The notes below the pieces were generated by a model, which did not search any database, was not told the origin of the DNA, and worked only from the letters and a program-made list of their open reading frames with translations. Source: CAZKCI01 sp964584165 (lineage in GTDB: Bacteria; Auribacterota; Erginobacteria; Erginobacterales; CAZKCI01). From it: a stretch of 64,000 nucleotides of DNA. The stretch covers positions 1 through 64,000 of the forward strand of contig CAZOYW010000010.1 of assembly GCA_964584165.1 (NCBI GenBank), written 5' to 3'. The translations under genes and the position numbers were made by a program. Shown piece after piece: positions 1-7,937 of this stretch. How positions within the stretch are numbered: the stretch's first letter is position 1; every line of letters starts with the position of its first letter.

Positions 1-32
1 CGGTTTTGCTCTTTACGGAACGGCCTTATAGC

Positions 33-81
33 AGCCCGGCTTATTCATGAAAACCAGTGGTTTTCATGAATAAGCCGGGCT
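33..81. repeat. perfect palindrome, 23-bp arms, 3-nt loop
   Basis: Arms at 33-55 and 59-81 are exact reverse complements, and the loop is the three bases 56-58. The right arm overlaps the stop codon (80-82) of the minus-strand gene at 80-400, so it lies where a terminator for that gene would be. No T-run follows on the minus strand, so a classical intrinsic terminator is not supported. The edge text agccgggcta recurs next to another palindrome at 39615-39649. Confidence 0.9.
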
Positions 82-400
82 ACTTGTTCGAGGAGCTGCT
101 GTTGTTGTCGCTGTTCGAGAACTGGGAACAGACGGCGGCCGCCGCCCCGACGATCACCAGGAAGAGGAAGAAGGGCCAGATCATGGAGCCCTCCTCCTCG
201 TGGGGATACTGGACGCCGCCTCCCACCAGGAGGGGGAAGGGATTGCCCCGCGCCGCCTCGGCCCGGAGGTCGGCCGCTCTGACGCCGGGGGAAGGCTCCG
301 AAGCCAGCGGCGCGCCCGTCGCGCAGGGGATGAGGACGAAGAAGCAGGCGAGGTAGACGACCAGCGGGAGCCAGCGGTAGTGGTGGCGGAAGAGTTCCAT
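80..400 (-). CDS. small membrane protein of unknown function
   Basis: A 106-residue protein I do not recognise. Residues 9-29 form a hydrophobic signal-like segment ending near ATGAP, and residues 73-93 form a second membrane span. The tail after the second span is short and rich in Ser and Asn. The middle is polar with no catalytic motif visible. An AAGG five bases before the ATG could serve as ribosome binding site. The stop codon sits inside the palindrome at 33-81, which supports a real 3' boundary. It is divergent from pgsA. The call rests on the two credible hydrophobic segments and gene placement only. Confidence 0.55.
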   Translation of the reverse strand: MELFRHHYRWLPLVVYLACFFVLIPCATGAPLASEPSPGVRAADLRAEAARGNPFPLLVGGGVQYPHEEEGSMIWPFFLFLVIVGAAAAVCSQFSNSDNNSSSSNK

Positions 401-524
401 GGCGCCTTCGCTATCCTCTGCCCCATCCTAGTGCCCCCGGGGAGGCCGGTCAAGGCGTAAGTTTCGGGCTCTTGGCCCGGAAGCGCCGGGCTCGCAAAAG
501 GTGGAATTCCGCCGTCGGCTCGAT

Positions 525-530
525 TATATT
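525..530 (+). promoter_or_regulatory. possible -10 element (TATATT) before pgsA
   Basis: TATATT ends eight bases before the GTG chosen as the pgsA start, and no ribosome binding site is visible in between. If used, transcription would begin at or within a base or two of the start codon. No good -35 is visible. Confidence 0.3.
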
Positions 531-537
531 CTATCGA

Positions 538-1128
538 GTGAACGTCTCGACTAAACTCACGCTGGCGCGCCTCGCCGCCACGCCGATCCTGGTCTTCTGC
601 CTCGCTCTGGACTTCCCGGGGCGCCATCCTCTCGCCCTGGTCGTTTTTCTCGCCGCGGTGATCACCGATTACCTCGACGGCCATCTCGCCCGCGCCCGGG
701 GCGAGGCGACGGACCTGGGCGTCCTCCTCGACCCCCTGGCGGACAAGATCCTGATCTCGGCCGCCTTCATCTCCTTCATCGGCATCCCCGAGGTGAGGCT
801 CCCCGCCTGGATGGTGATCGTGATCGTCAGCCGGGAGTTCGCGATCACGGGCTTAAGGCTGCTCGCGGCGGGGAAGGGGGTGATCCTCCCCGCCGGCCTC
901 TGGGGGAAGCACAAGACCGTCTCCCAGATGGCCGCGGTGACGCTCATCCTCGTCTATCTCTGCGTCGGGGCCCGGGCCGCGGCGTGGCGTCCGATCCTCC
1001 TGGTCCTCGTCTCGGTCACGGTCGCGCTCACCCTCTCCTCCGGCCTGATCTACGTCGTCTCCCACCGCCGGCTCTTCGCCCGTCCGCCGGCGTCTCCCGG
1101 CGGCGATTCTCCCGGTCCCCGGCGATGA
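538..1128 (+). CDS. pgsA: CDP-diacylglycerol--glycerol-3-phosphate 3-phosphatidyltransferase
   Basis: Transfers the phosphatidyl group from CDP-diacylglycerol to glycerol-3-phosphate, the committed step to phosphatidylglycerol in the inner membrane. The 196-residue protein is hydrophobic throughout and carries the full CDP-alcohol phosphotransferase signature DG-x2-AR-x8-G-x3-D-x3-D at residues 47-69 (Asp47, Asp65, Asp69). I place the start at GTG 538, giving NVSTKLTLARL, which matches the usual N-terminus of the family; a TTG at 472 would add 22 basic residues not typical of it. It overlaps the downstream pgpA by four bases (ATGA), so the next enzyme of the same pathway is translationally coupled. 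Confidence 0.9.
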   Translation: MNVSTKLTLARLAATPILVFCLALDFPGRHPLALVVFLAAVITDYLDGHLARARGEATDLGVLLDPLADKILISAAFISFIGIPEVRLPAWMVIVIVSREFAITGLRLLAAGKGVILPAGLWGKHKTVSQMAAVTLILVYLCVGARAAAWRPILLVLVSVTVALTLSSGLIYVVSHRRLFARPPASPGGDSPGPRR

Positions 1129-1619
1129 GATCCCTCCGCGGAGTTATCGACGGAATCTGCCGCTGCCTGGCCAGCTTCTTCTACCTGGGGTATTCCCCGG
1201 TCGCGCCGGGGACGCTGGGGGCGTTCGGCGGCGGGCTGGCTCTCGTCCTCCTCCACCTGCTCCTTCCGCGCTGGTTTCTCTCCCCTCCGCCGGCGGGCTA
1301 CTGGATCTTCCTCGCCGCCTTTTTCCTCCTCGGCGCGGCCGTGGCCGGCCGCGCCGAAAAGCTCTGGAACCGCAAGGACGCCTCCTATATCGTGATCGAC
1401 GAGGCTTTCAGCTTTTTCCTGACCATGTTTCTCCTCCCCTTGCGTCCCTGGATCCTCGTCGTCGGGTTCCTGCTCAACCGCTGGTTCGACATCCGCAAGC
1501 CTTTCCCCTGCTCGCAGTTGGAGGTCTTGCCCGGGGGCTGGGGGGTGATGCTCGACGACCTGGTCGCCGGGATCTACAGCAACGTTCTTCTCCACCTGAT
1601 TCTCGTGTTGACCCGGTGA
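1125..1619 (+). CDS. pgpA: phosphatidylglycerophosphatase A
   Basis: Removes the phosphate from phosphatidylglycerophosphate, the product of PgsA, to give phosphatidylglycerol. The 164-residue protein has the conserved family blocks in order: LGYSPVAPGTLGA near the N-terminus, YIVIDE in the middle, FDIRKPFP, and GGWGVMLDDLVAG near the C-terminus, separated by hydrophobic spans. The ATG overlaps the pgsA stop. The end of the gene carries the -35 of a promoter-like sequence that would serve the next gene. Function is well supported by motif order and by the pathway neighbour. Confidence 0.92.
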   Translation: MRSLRGVIDGICRCLASFFYLGYSPVAPGTLGAFGGGLALVLLHLLLPRWFLSPPPAGYWIFLAAFFLLGAAVAGRAEKLWNRKDASYIVIDEAFSFFLTMFLLPLRPWILVVGFLLNRWFDIRKPFPCSQLEVLPGGWGVMLDDLVAGIYSNVLLHLILVLTR

Positions 1620-1636
1620 AGACCGAGGAATAGATT
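1608..1636 (+). promoter_or_regulatory. sigma70-type promoter for the bamD-like gene
   Basis: TTGACC (1608-1613), a 17-base spacer and TAGATT (1631-1636). The -35 overlaps the last codons of pgpA. The downstream ATG at 1645 lies only eight bases past the -10, so the transcript would be leaderless or nearly so. Confidence 0.5.
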
Positions 1637-1644
1637 AGCTCGGG

Positions 1645-2583
1645 ATGAATGCTTTCCGCCTAACCGCCCTGCTCGGCCTGCTCGCGCTCATGGCCTCGCC
1701 CGTTTGCTTCGGTTACGCCTCCGCCCCCCGTTTCCCGGAGCGGACCCTTTCCGCCGAGGAGCGGCTGGCCCGGGCCAAGACCCTCTGGGAGGCCGCCCGC
1801 CGTTATGAGCAGGAGGAGAACTGGGAAAGAGCCGCCCGCCGCTTCCGCCTGGTGGAGGAACGTTTTCCCGAATCGCCCTTCGCCGTCGAGTCCCTTTTCC
1901 GCCTGGGAACCTGCCTGGAGAAGCTCCACCGGCCGCTGGACGCCTTTCACACCTACCAGAAGATCCTCGACGCCTATCCCCGCCAGGGGGATCTGGAGAC
2001 CATCCTCGGCCGTCAGTTCGCGATTGGGGAGTTCTACCTGAACCAGCGCCGGAGCTACCTCCTCTTCACCACCCGTCCCGGTCTCGATTCCGCCGCCGAG
2101 ATCTTCCGCCAGATCGTGCGCACCGCCACCTTCAGCGACTACTCCCCCCGCGCCCAGTTCAACCTGGCCCAGGCCCTCCAGGCCCAGGGCAAGTACGACG
2201 AGGCGGAACTGGAATACGACCTGGTCAAGCAGAACTACCCCGACAGCCCCTCGATGCCCGACGCCCTCTTCCAACTGGGCTTGTGCGCCCAGGAGCGGGC
2301 CCTGGGATCGGACTACGACAACTACGAGGTGAAACGGGCGACCGAAGCCTTCCGCGAGTTCGTCCGCCGCTTTCCCCAGGCGCCCCAGGTCCCCCGGGCC
2401 CAGGAGCTGATCCGGGACCTCTCGGGCGTCGAAGCGGAGAAGTCCTACGAGATCGGGCGCTACTACGAGCGGAAGGACTGCCCGGAAGGGGCCCGGGTTT
2501 ATTACCGCGAGGTGGTGGACAAGTTCCCGGGCACCTCGTACGCGGCCCGGGCCCAGGCGAGGCTGGACGGGATGAAAGATTGA
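1645..2583 (+). CDS. bamD: BamD-like tetratricopeptide outer-membrane assembly protein
   Basis: A 312-residue exported protein with a signal peptide (about residues 1-24) followed by several tetratricopeptide-type helix pairs, for example residues 46-80 (RRYEQEENWERAARRF) and similar blocks near 155-200 and 265-305. Order and spacing resemble BamD/YfiO-family proteins, which bind BamA and help insert beta-barrels. No clean lipobox is visible: the only early Cys follows ASPV rather than LAG, so lipid anchoring is uncertain. The next gene encodes an LptE-like lipoprotein, consistent with an outer-membrane biogenesis pair. Other secreted TPR proteins could look the same. Confidence 0.7.
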   Translation: MNAFRLTALLGLLALMASPVCFGYASAPRFPERTLSAEERLARAKTLWEAARRYEQEENWERAARRFRLVEERFPESPFAVESLFRLGTCLEKLHRPLDAFHTYQKILDAYPRQGDLETILGRQFAIGEFYLNQRRSYLLFTTRPGLDSAAEIFRQIVRTATFSDYSPRAQFNLAQALQAQGKYDEAELEYDLVKQNYPDSPSMPDALFQLGLCAQERALGSDYDNYEVKRATEAFREFVRRFPQAPQVPRAQELIRDLSGVEAEKSYEIGRYYERKDCPEGARVYYREVVDKFPGTSYAARAQARLDGMKD

Positions 2584-2711
2584 AGATGGGACAGGGTAAA
2601 GCGAGGGGTCTGGTCGATGGGTGAGGTCTCTAGTATCAGCCGGCCGGCCCACCATCGGCCTAACCCATCGACCGGACCAATAGCCTGACCCTGACCCATA
2701 AACAACCTCTG

Positions 2712-3236
2712 ATGATCATGAACAAGCCGTGGTTAACCCTGCTCGGATTGGTCGCGATATTCGCTTCGGCCGGAATATCCGGCTGCAGCTCCTACCGACT
2801 GGGGACGACTCTTCCCGCCAACATGAAGACCGTCTTCATCCCCACCTTCAAGAACAGCACCTACCAGACCGGGATCGAGATCGACATCACCAACGAGGTG
2901 ATCCAGCGCTTCCGGATCGACGGGAACCTGCAGCCCGTTTCCCGGGAGGAAGCGGACACCATGCTCCTGGGCGAGATCACCGGCTGGGATCGCCAGGTCC
3001 TCTCCTACCGGGGGGACACCGAGGAAGTGGTCGAGGAATACCGCCTCTACGTCCACGCCCGGATCACCTTCAAGGACATCCGGAACGGGAAGACCCTGAT
3101 CAGCCAGCAGCCGGTCCAGGGCAAGACCGATTTCTTCATTGATGGGACGCTGGCCGACTCGGAGGAGCGGGCCCGCCCCGACGCCTACGAAGACCTCGCC
3201 ACCCAGATCGTCGACGCGGTGGTCTCGTTCTGGTAA
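2712..3236 (+). CDS. lptE: LptE-like LPS-assembly lipoprotein
   Basis: A 174-residue lipoprotein with a short signal sequence and a lipobox GISGC that places the acylated cysteine at residue 25. It continues with SYRLGTTLP and VFIPTFKNSTYQ, then TNEVIQRFRIDG, the block typical of LptE-family proteins in non-proteobacterial diderms. LptE plugs the LptD barrel that carries lipopolysaccharide to the outer leaflet. Two in-frame ATGs (2712 and 2718) lie close together and either could start translation. The stop codon is followed directly by a palindrome that reaches the start codon of holA. Confidence 0.82.
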   Translation: MIMNKPWLTLLGLVAIFASAGISGCSSYRLGTTLPANMKTVFIPTFKNSTYQTGIEIDITNEVIQRFRIDGNLQPVSREEADTMLLGEITGWDRQVLSYRGDTEEVVEEYRLYVHARITFKDIRNGKTLISQQPVQGKTDFFIDGTLADSEERARPDAYEDLATQIVDAVVSFW

Positions 3237-3263
3237 ATAAATTATCGCGGTGCGATAATTTAT
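3237..3263. repeat. perfect palindrome filling the lptE-holA gap
   Basis: Arms 3237-3248 and 3252-3263 are exact reverse complements with a loop of three bases (GGT). It starts on the base after the lptE stop codon and its right arm contains the first two bases of the holA ATG, so it occupies the entire intergenic space and could mask initiation of holA. Confidence 0.9.
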
Positions 3264-4287
3264 GCCACCCGCTAATAGGAAAAGCGGCCAGGCGGCCGGG
3301 GGGAACCGGCCGTATTACTTTCTCGTCGGGGAGGAGGACTATCTCCGCCGCCAGGAGCTGCGCCGGATCGCCGGCCGGCTCGGAGCCGGCGCCTGGGAGA
3401 CTCTGGAGGGGGAGGGAGCGACCGCGGCCGGGATCCTAGAGCTGGTCCACACGGATCGGCTCGCTCTCTTCTCCGCGGACGTCGGGGGCGGCCGAATGGT
3501 GGTGGTGCGGGAGGCGGAGAAGATCATCCCGGGCGAGTATGCCCGGCTCGGGGAGTTCTTCTCCCATCCCGGGAATCCCCCGGCCTGCCTGGTCTTCTCC
3601 GTCCGGAAGCCGCAGAAGGGCTGGAAGGCGCCGCAGGGCGTACCCTCCTCCGCGGTCATCGCTTGCGCTCCCTACAAGCCGCAGCCCCTGCGCTCTTGGA
3701 TCCACGCCGAGGCCTCCCGCCGCTCGATCGCCCTCGCCCCCGGCGCGGTGGACGACCTCCTGGACGCCGCCGGGCCGGACATGACGGCGATCTCCGCCGA
3801 GCTCGACAAGTTCGCGGCGTATCTGGGCGGTCCCGGGTCGCTTTCCGCGGAGGAGGTGAGGGAGCTCACCGGCCGTTCCGGGACCGCGGACATCTACGCG
3901 CTGGACCGCTATATCCTTGCCGGAAACCCGGGCCCGGCCCTGGTCCTGACCCGCCGCCTCCTCAGGGATCGCGAGGCCCCGCTGAAGATCCACGCCAACC
4001 TGGTCGGATCCTTCCGGCGGCTTTGGCTGGGGAGGGAGGCCTTCGAGAGAACCCGTTCCGAGGAAGCGGCCTGCGCGGCGGCGGGGATCCGGTGGTATCA
4101 GGACCGGTTCCTGGAACAGGTGCGGCGATTCCCGCTCTCGCGGGTCGTCCCGGTCTTCGACCGGCTCTTCGAGGCCAGTTTCAGGCTGAAGGGAGGAGAC
4201 AAATCGCCCGACCTGGCTCTGGAGCGGCTGGTGATCGACCTCGCGGAGCTGCTGAGGAATCCCCGGGCGCCGGCGCGCGGGGATTAG
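3262..4287 (+). CDS. holA: DNA polymerase III subunit delta
   Basis: Clamp-loader subunit that opens the beta sliding clamp. The 341-residue length is normal. The N-terminal YYFLVGEEDYLRRQEL block, the SAELDKFAAYLG stretch after the first domain and the C-terminal LKGGDKSPDLALERLVIDL are characteristic of HolA. The ATG start is embedded in the right arm of the palindrome at 3237-3263. The gene converges on rpsT with 17 bases between the stops, a common holA/rpsT arrangement in bacteria, which strengthens both calls. Confidence 0.9.
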   Translation: MPPANRKSGQAAGGNRPYYFLVGEEDYLRRQELRRIAGRLGAGAWETLEGEGATAAGILELVHTDRLALFSADVGGGRMVVVREAEKIIPGEYARLGEFFSHPGNPPACLVFSVRKPQKGWKAPQGVPSSAVIACAPYKPQPLRSWIHAEASRRSIALAPGAVDDLLDAAGPDMTAISAELDKFAAYLGGPGSLSAEEVRELTGRSGTADIYALDRYILAGNPGPALVLTRRLLRDREAPLKIHANLVGSFRRLWLGREAFERTRSEEAACAAAGIRWYQDRFLEQVRRFPLSRVVPVFDRLFEASFRLKGGDKSPDLALERLVIDLAELLRNPRAPARGD

Positions 4288-4302
4288 AAGATGCCCGCGC
4301 GC
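4273..4302. terminator. hairpin between convergent holA and rpsT
   Basis: GCGCGCGGG (4273-4281) pairs exactly with CCCGCGCGC (4294-4302) around a 12-base loop that contains the holA stop codon. It is symmetric, so it could act for both genes. No T-run follows on either strand. Confidence 0.4.
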
Positions 4303-4304
4303 GA

Positions 4305-4577
4305 TCAGGCGGCGGGCTTCAGGGAGTTGACCCGCCGGTTCAGGCGCGCTTTCTGGCGGAAGACGTAGTTCCGCTTGACCACGCCCTTGGCGCCGGCTCG
4401 GTCGAGGAGGGAGAAGAAGCGGCTGAGGGCCTTGTCCGCGTTCTCCCGCTCACCCTTGGCCACGGCGTCCAGGACCGTCCGCATCCCGGTCCTGATCTGG
4501 GCGCGCACGGCGCGGTTCCGGGCGCGGATCTTGACATTCTGTCGCAATCTTTTGGCGGCGGATTTAAGCTGGGGCAT
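4305..4577 (-). CDS. rpsT: 30S ribosomal protein S20
   Basis: Small-subunit protein that binds 16S rRNA early in assembly. The 90-residue basic protein has the family pattern: LKSAAKRLRQNVKIRARNR at the N-terminus, RTGMRTVLDA, then KGVVKRNYVFRQKARLNRRV near the end. A GGGAGA eight bases before the ATG is a good ribosome binding site. A TTGACT-17-TAAGGT promoter lies upstream on the minus strand. It is convergent with holA. Confidence 0.96.
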   Translation of the reverse strand: MPQLKSAAKRLRQNVKIRARNRAVRAQIRTGMRTVLDAVAKGERENADKALSRFFSLLDRAGAKGVVKRNYVFRQKARLNRRVNSLKPAA

Positions 4578-4612
4578 CGTGTTTCTCCCGATTAGCGTTT
4601 TATTCGGGCGCG

Positions 4613-4641
4613 ACCTTACTCCCCGCGGAAGGGGGAGTCAA
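4613..4641 (-). promoter_or_regulatory. sigma70-type promoter for rpsT
   Basis: On the minus strand, TTGACT (4636-4641) and TAAGGT (4613-4618) are separated by 17 bases. The predicted transcript would have a leader of about 30 bases carrying the GGGAGA ribosome binding site. Confidence 0.5.
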
Positions 4642-4655
4642 GGGCAAAGAAAAAA

Positions 4656-4849
4656 GTTACGGGAAGTTACGGAGGCGACGTAAGGACGCGCAAGGTTCGA
4701 GCAAGGTTGCGCGGAAACGCGTAGTTTGCGGAATGCTCCGTAAGGTTACGTGAGGATACGTGAGGTTACAATAAGCATCCGCCCGCAACCTTGATTTATG
4801 TAACCTGACGTAACTTCACGTAACCCTGATTTTCGTAACCTTACGTAAC
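4656..4849. repeat. GTTACG word array, forward half then reverse half
   Basis: This stretch between rpsT and murJ holds repeated GTTACG units separated by 3-8 variable bases, then CGTAAC units in the opposite orientation (for example from 4798). The two halves can fold on each other as a long imperfect stem. No gene is visible from 4578 to 4925. Similar arrays lie at 18464-18654, 21484-21642 and 25240-25301. Confidence 0.85.
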
Positions 4850-4925
4850 ATTGCCGGATCTGGCTGGATCTTCCGCTGCCTGCAGAACTTGGTTTAACAA
4901 GACGCCATTGTCCGCAACCCCGCCC

Positions 4926-6503
4926 ATGCGCGCCGACCACGCCATCACCCGCTCGGCCTCCGTCCTGGTCTCCGCCAACCTCCTGAGCCGCGTCTTCGGG
5001 TTGATCCGGGACATCGTCACCGCGAGCTATTTCGGAACCAGCTCCGCGATGTCCGCCTTCGTGGTCGCCTTCACCATCCCCAACCTCTTCCGCAACCTCA
5101 TCGGGGAGGGCGCCCTCTCCTCCGGCTTCATCCCCGTCTTCGCCGGCTGCCTGGAAAAAGAGGGGAGGGGAGAGGCGGGGAGGCTCGCCCGCCGCGTGGC
5201 CTCGCTGGCGATGGTGGTCCTGGCCGCCCTGGTCGTGGCCGGATACCTGGCGGTGGGAGTGGTGGAGCGGAACCTCCCTCTCGATCCGGAAAAGCTTTTG
5301 GCCTGCCGCCTCCTCCGGGTCATGCTTCCCTATCTCTTCTTCATGTGCCTCCTCGGTCTGGCCATGGGGATCCTGAACACCCTGGGACGTTTCGCCCTTC
5401 CCGCCGCCTCCCCGATCATCATGAACGGGGTCTGGATCCTCTCCGTGCTCCTCCTCTGCCCCCGTTTCGGTTCTACCCTGCAGGACCGGATTTTCGGCCT
5501 GGCCTGGGGGGTGCTCTTTTCCGGGATCGCGCAGCTCATGGTGCAGATACCCCTGCTCTGGCGCGAGGGCTTCCGTTTCCGGTTCCGCTGGGACCTCTCC
5601 CACCCCGGAGTGCGCCGGGTGATCGCCCTGATGGGGCCGACGGTGACGGGGATGGCGGTGATCCAGTTCAACGTCCTGGTCGATCGCCTGGTCGCCCTCG
5701 CCCTCTCCCCGTCCGCCCCGGCCACCCTCTACTTCGCCAACCGCCTGGTGCAGTTCCCCCTCGGCGTCTTCGGGATCGCCCTGGCCACGGCGGCCCTCCC
5801 GGTGATGGCCGCCCAGGTGGCGCGGGAGGAGATGGAGGAGTTCAAGCGGACGGTCGCCTATGCCCTGCGGGCGGTTTTCCTGATCGCGCTCCCCGCCGCG
5901 GTGGGGCTGGTGGTCTTGCGCCGCCCGATCGTGGCCCTGATCTTCGAGCGCCGCGAATTCACCGCCGCCTCGGCCGACGCCACCTCGTGGGCGGTCCTCT
6001 TTTACGGGCTCGGCCTGCTCGGCTTCTGCGGGATAAAGATCGCGACCCAGGCCTTCTACTCGATCCACGACACGAAGACGCCGGTGATCGTGGGGGTGGC
6101 CGGGATGGTCCTCAACCTGGCCTTGAACCTGCTGGTCGTCTTCCAGCCCTGGCTCCGGTCCCATCTACGGGAAGGCGGCCTCGCCCTCTCCACCAGCCTC
6201 GTCGCCACGCTCAACCTCGCCCTCCTGCTCTTTCTGCTCCGGAGAAGGCTGGGCCCGATCCGGGGAAGGGAGATCGCCCTTTCCCTCGCCAAGATCGCGC
6301 TCGCCTCCGCGGTCATGGGAGGGGCCTGCCGGTGGTCGCTCGGCTTCGCCGAGTCCCATTTCCCCGGCCCGGCCTGGTCGCGGACGGCGGCGGTCGCTTT
6401 CCCGATCCTGGTCTCGGCGGCGGTCTTCGGGGGACTAATCTGGGCGCTGAGGATCCGCGAGCTCTCCGAGATCGCGGCGGCTTTCCGTCGCCGGCGGGGA
6501 TGA
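4926..6503 (+). CDS. murJ: lipid II flippase MurJ
   Basis: Flips the peptidoglycan precursor lipid II across the inner membrane. The 525-residue protein has about 14 membrane spans and begins with the family signature SANLLSRVFGLIRDIVTASY and FRNLIGEGALSSGFIPVF. I choose ATG 4926 because earlier in-frame starts would run back into the GTTACG array. Charged residues typical of the central cavity (Arg18-region and the Asp/Arg loops) are present. It is monocistronic here, followed by 238 bases of word-type repeats. Confidence 0.93.
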   Translation: MRADHAITRSASVLVSANLLSRVFGLIRDIVTASYFGTSSAMSAFVVAFTIPNLFRNLIGEGALSSGFIPVFAGCLEKEGRGEAGRLARRVASLAMVVLAALVVAGYLAVGVVERNLPLDPEKLLACRLLRVMLPYLFFMCLLGLAMGILNTLGRFALPAASPIIMNGVWILSVLLLCPRFGSTLQDRIFGLAWGVLFSGIAQLMVQIPLLWREGFRFRFRWDLSHPGVRRVIALMGPTVTGMAVIQFNVLVDRLVALALSPSAPATLYFANRLVQFPLGVFGIALATAALPVMAAQVAREEMEEFKRTVAYALRAVFLIALPAAVGLVVLRRPIVALIFERREFTAASADATSWAVLFYGLGLLGFCGIKIATQAFYSIHDTKTPVIVGVAGMVLNLALNLLVVFQPWLRSHLREGGLALSTSLVATLNLALLLFLLRRRLGPIRGREIALSLAKIALASAVMGGACRWSLGFAESHFPGPAWSRTAAVAFPILVSAAVFGGLIWALRIRELSEIAAAFRRRRG

Positions 6504-6529
6504 TCGCCGCCGACTGGGCCCGGCGGTTT

Positions 6530-6741
6530 TAACCGCGAATCTCGCGCTTGCGCGCCGTAGCGCTACAGCGCGCAGGCGCGAATAAAGCGCGAATGGGCCC
6601 GGCTCGGCCCGGCGATTTTGCCGCTAAAAGGCTCAAAAGGCGCAACTATTCTTGGCTGCCTGCGCCCAGAGCGGGTTATTTCCCCACCACTCATAACCCA
6701 TGCCGCATGCCTCATACCTGACCCCTGAACCCTGAACCCTT
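6530..6741. repeat. intergenic repeat mosaic after murJ
   Basis: Contains the phrase aaccgcgaatctcgcgcttg, the phrase ggctcaaaaggcgcaa-tattcttggctgcctg, then CATACC/ACCCTGA words. The same three phrases in the same order recur at 54085-54310, downstream of the RodZ-like gene. No gene is seen here. Confidence 0.8.
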
Positions 6742-7788
6742 TTAATACTTATAGCTGCTCCCCCCGATGAACTCCCTTAAGGGAGAGGTGGGCGGAACGC
6801 AGGAGTCGTCTTCCACCGTGGTGATGGTCTCGAGCAGGTCGTGGACCCGCTCGGCCCGCGCGTAGGCGTCCTTCTTGCCGGGGTCGTTCCGGTACTCGTT
6901 CATCGCCTGGGCAAGGAACTGGAAAAGGTACTTCTTGTGGATGGGAAGCTCGTAGGAGAGCGCCCCGTTGATCACGAAATCGGTCTCGGTGATGAAGGGG
7001 ACGATGTGTTTCATCTCGCTCCGGCGGACGTAGTGCCAGTGGCCGATGGTGCGGACCGGATCGTAGGAGCGGTGCCAGGAGTCCCGGATCATCCGGCGCA
7101 GGAGGCGGATGTCGGTCCAGCGGGTCCACTCCCCCTTGGCGTCCTTGAGCTGGGAGAGGGTCTCGATGTAGATCCGGAACTTGACCTCGTGGGGGATGGA
7201 GGCGGTCATCGGCTCGTAGAGGCCGTGGAGGCTGTCGATCAGGATGATCTCGTTCTCCTTGATCCGGAGCGGGACGGTCTCCTTCTCGCGGATGCCGGTC
7301 TTGAAGGAGTAGATCGGCATCTGGATCTCCTTCCCCTTCAGGAGGTCGGAGAGGTGCTTGTTGATCAGCGGGATGTCCAGGGCCTGGGGGGTCTCGAAGT
7401 CGTAGTCCCCGTATTCGTCCTTGGGGTGCATGTGGAGGTCGAAGAAGTAGTTGTCGAGGACCATCGGGACGAGCTTCAGGTTCTTCTTTCGGAGGCGCTC
7501 GGAGGTTTTGATCGTGGCGGTGGTCTTGCCGGAGCTCGAGGGCCCGGCGATGATGACCAGGCGGACGGGGTGGTCGCTGTTGATGATCGCCCCCGCGGCG
7601 GCGTCGATGAAGGCCTCATAGCGGGCGTCGGCCGCCTTGACCAGGTCAGGGAAGGACCCGTCCGCGATCCGCTGGTTCAGGCCGGCGACGGTGTCGACCT
7701 TTTGCGCTATGTTCCACTTCAGGGTGTCCTCGATGACCTGCATCGGGATGTTCTTCTTGTAGTCGGCTTCGATGTCCGAGGTAATCAT
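6742..7788 (-). CDS. uridine kinase-like P-loop ATPase
   Basis: A 348-residue protein of the uridine kinase/phosphoribulokinase superfamily. The P-loop GPSSSGKT is at residues 82-89, followed by LVPMVLDNYFFD, DYDFETPQALD and a HGLYEPMT block typical of the nucleoside-kinase-like proteins often annotated as uridine kinase. The first 75 residues form an extra N-terminal domain without a clear match; in relatives this region is sometimes joined to a TGS domain, which I do not see. A strong AAGGAG lies upstream, directly after the palindrome at 7808-7844. The exact substrate is uncertain. Confidence 0.75.
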   Translation of the reverse strand: MITSDIEADYKKNIPMQVIEDTLKWNIAQKVDTVAGLNQRIADGSFPDLVKAADARYEAFIDAAAGAIINSDHPVRLVIIAGPSSSGKTTATIKTSERLRKKNLKLVPMVLDNYFFDLHMHPKDEYGDYDFETPQALDIPLINKHLSDLLKGKEIQMPIYSFKTGIREKETVPLRIKENEIILIDSLHGLYEPMTASIPHEVKFRIYIETLSQLKDAKGEWTRWTDIRLLRRMIRDSWHRSYDPVRTIGHWHYVRRSEMKHIVPFITETDFVINGALSYELPIHKKYLFQFLAQAMNEYRNDPGKKDAYARAERVHDLLETITTVEDDSCVPPTSPLREFIGGSSYKY

Positions 7789-7807
7789 GGTCGCTTATTC
7801 TCCTTTT

Positions 7808-7844
7808 CCCTTTTTGACGGGATCGAAGATCCCGTCAAAAAGGG
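7808..7844. repeat. perfect palindrome, 17-bp arms, 3-nt loop
   Basis: Arms 7808-7824 and 7828-7844 match exactly around the loop GAA. It lies between two minus-strand genes and ends just before the ribosome binding site of the uridine-kinase-like gene. Confidence 0.9.
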
Positions 7845-7937
7845 GAGGTTGATCCGGTTTGAGAGGTCTTTCGTCCGATCCTACGCCGTTTCCATTATCT
7901 CCGAAGGCCGTCCGATCGTCAACCGATACCGGAGCGC

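Noticed and set aside
4656..4849. GTTACG arrays as a replication origin or DnaA box cluster
   Set aside because: The unit does not match the DnaA box (TTATNCACA), and the same array type appears in several gaps far from replication genes.
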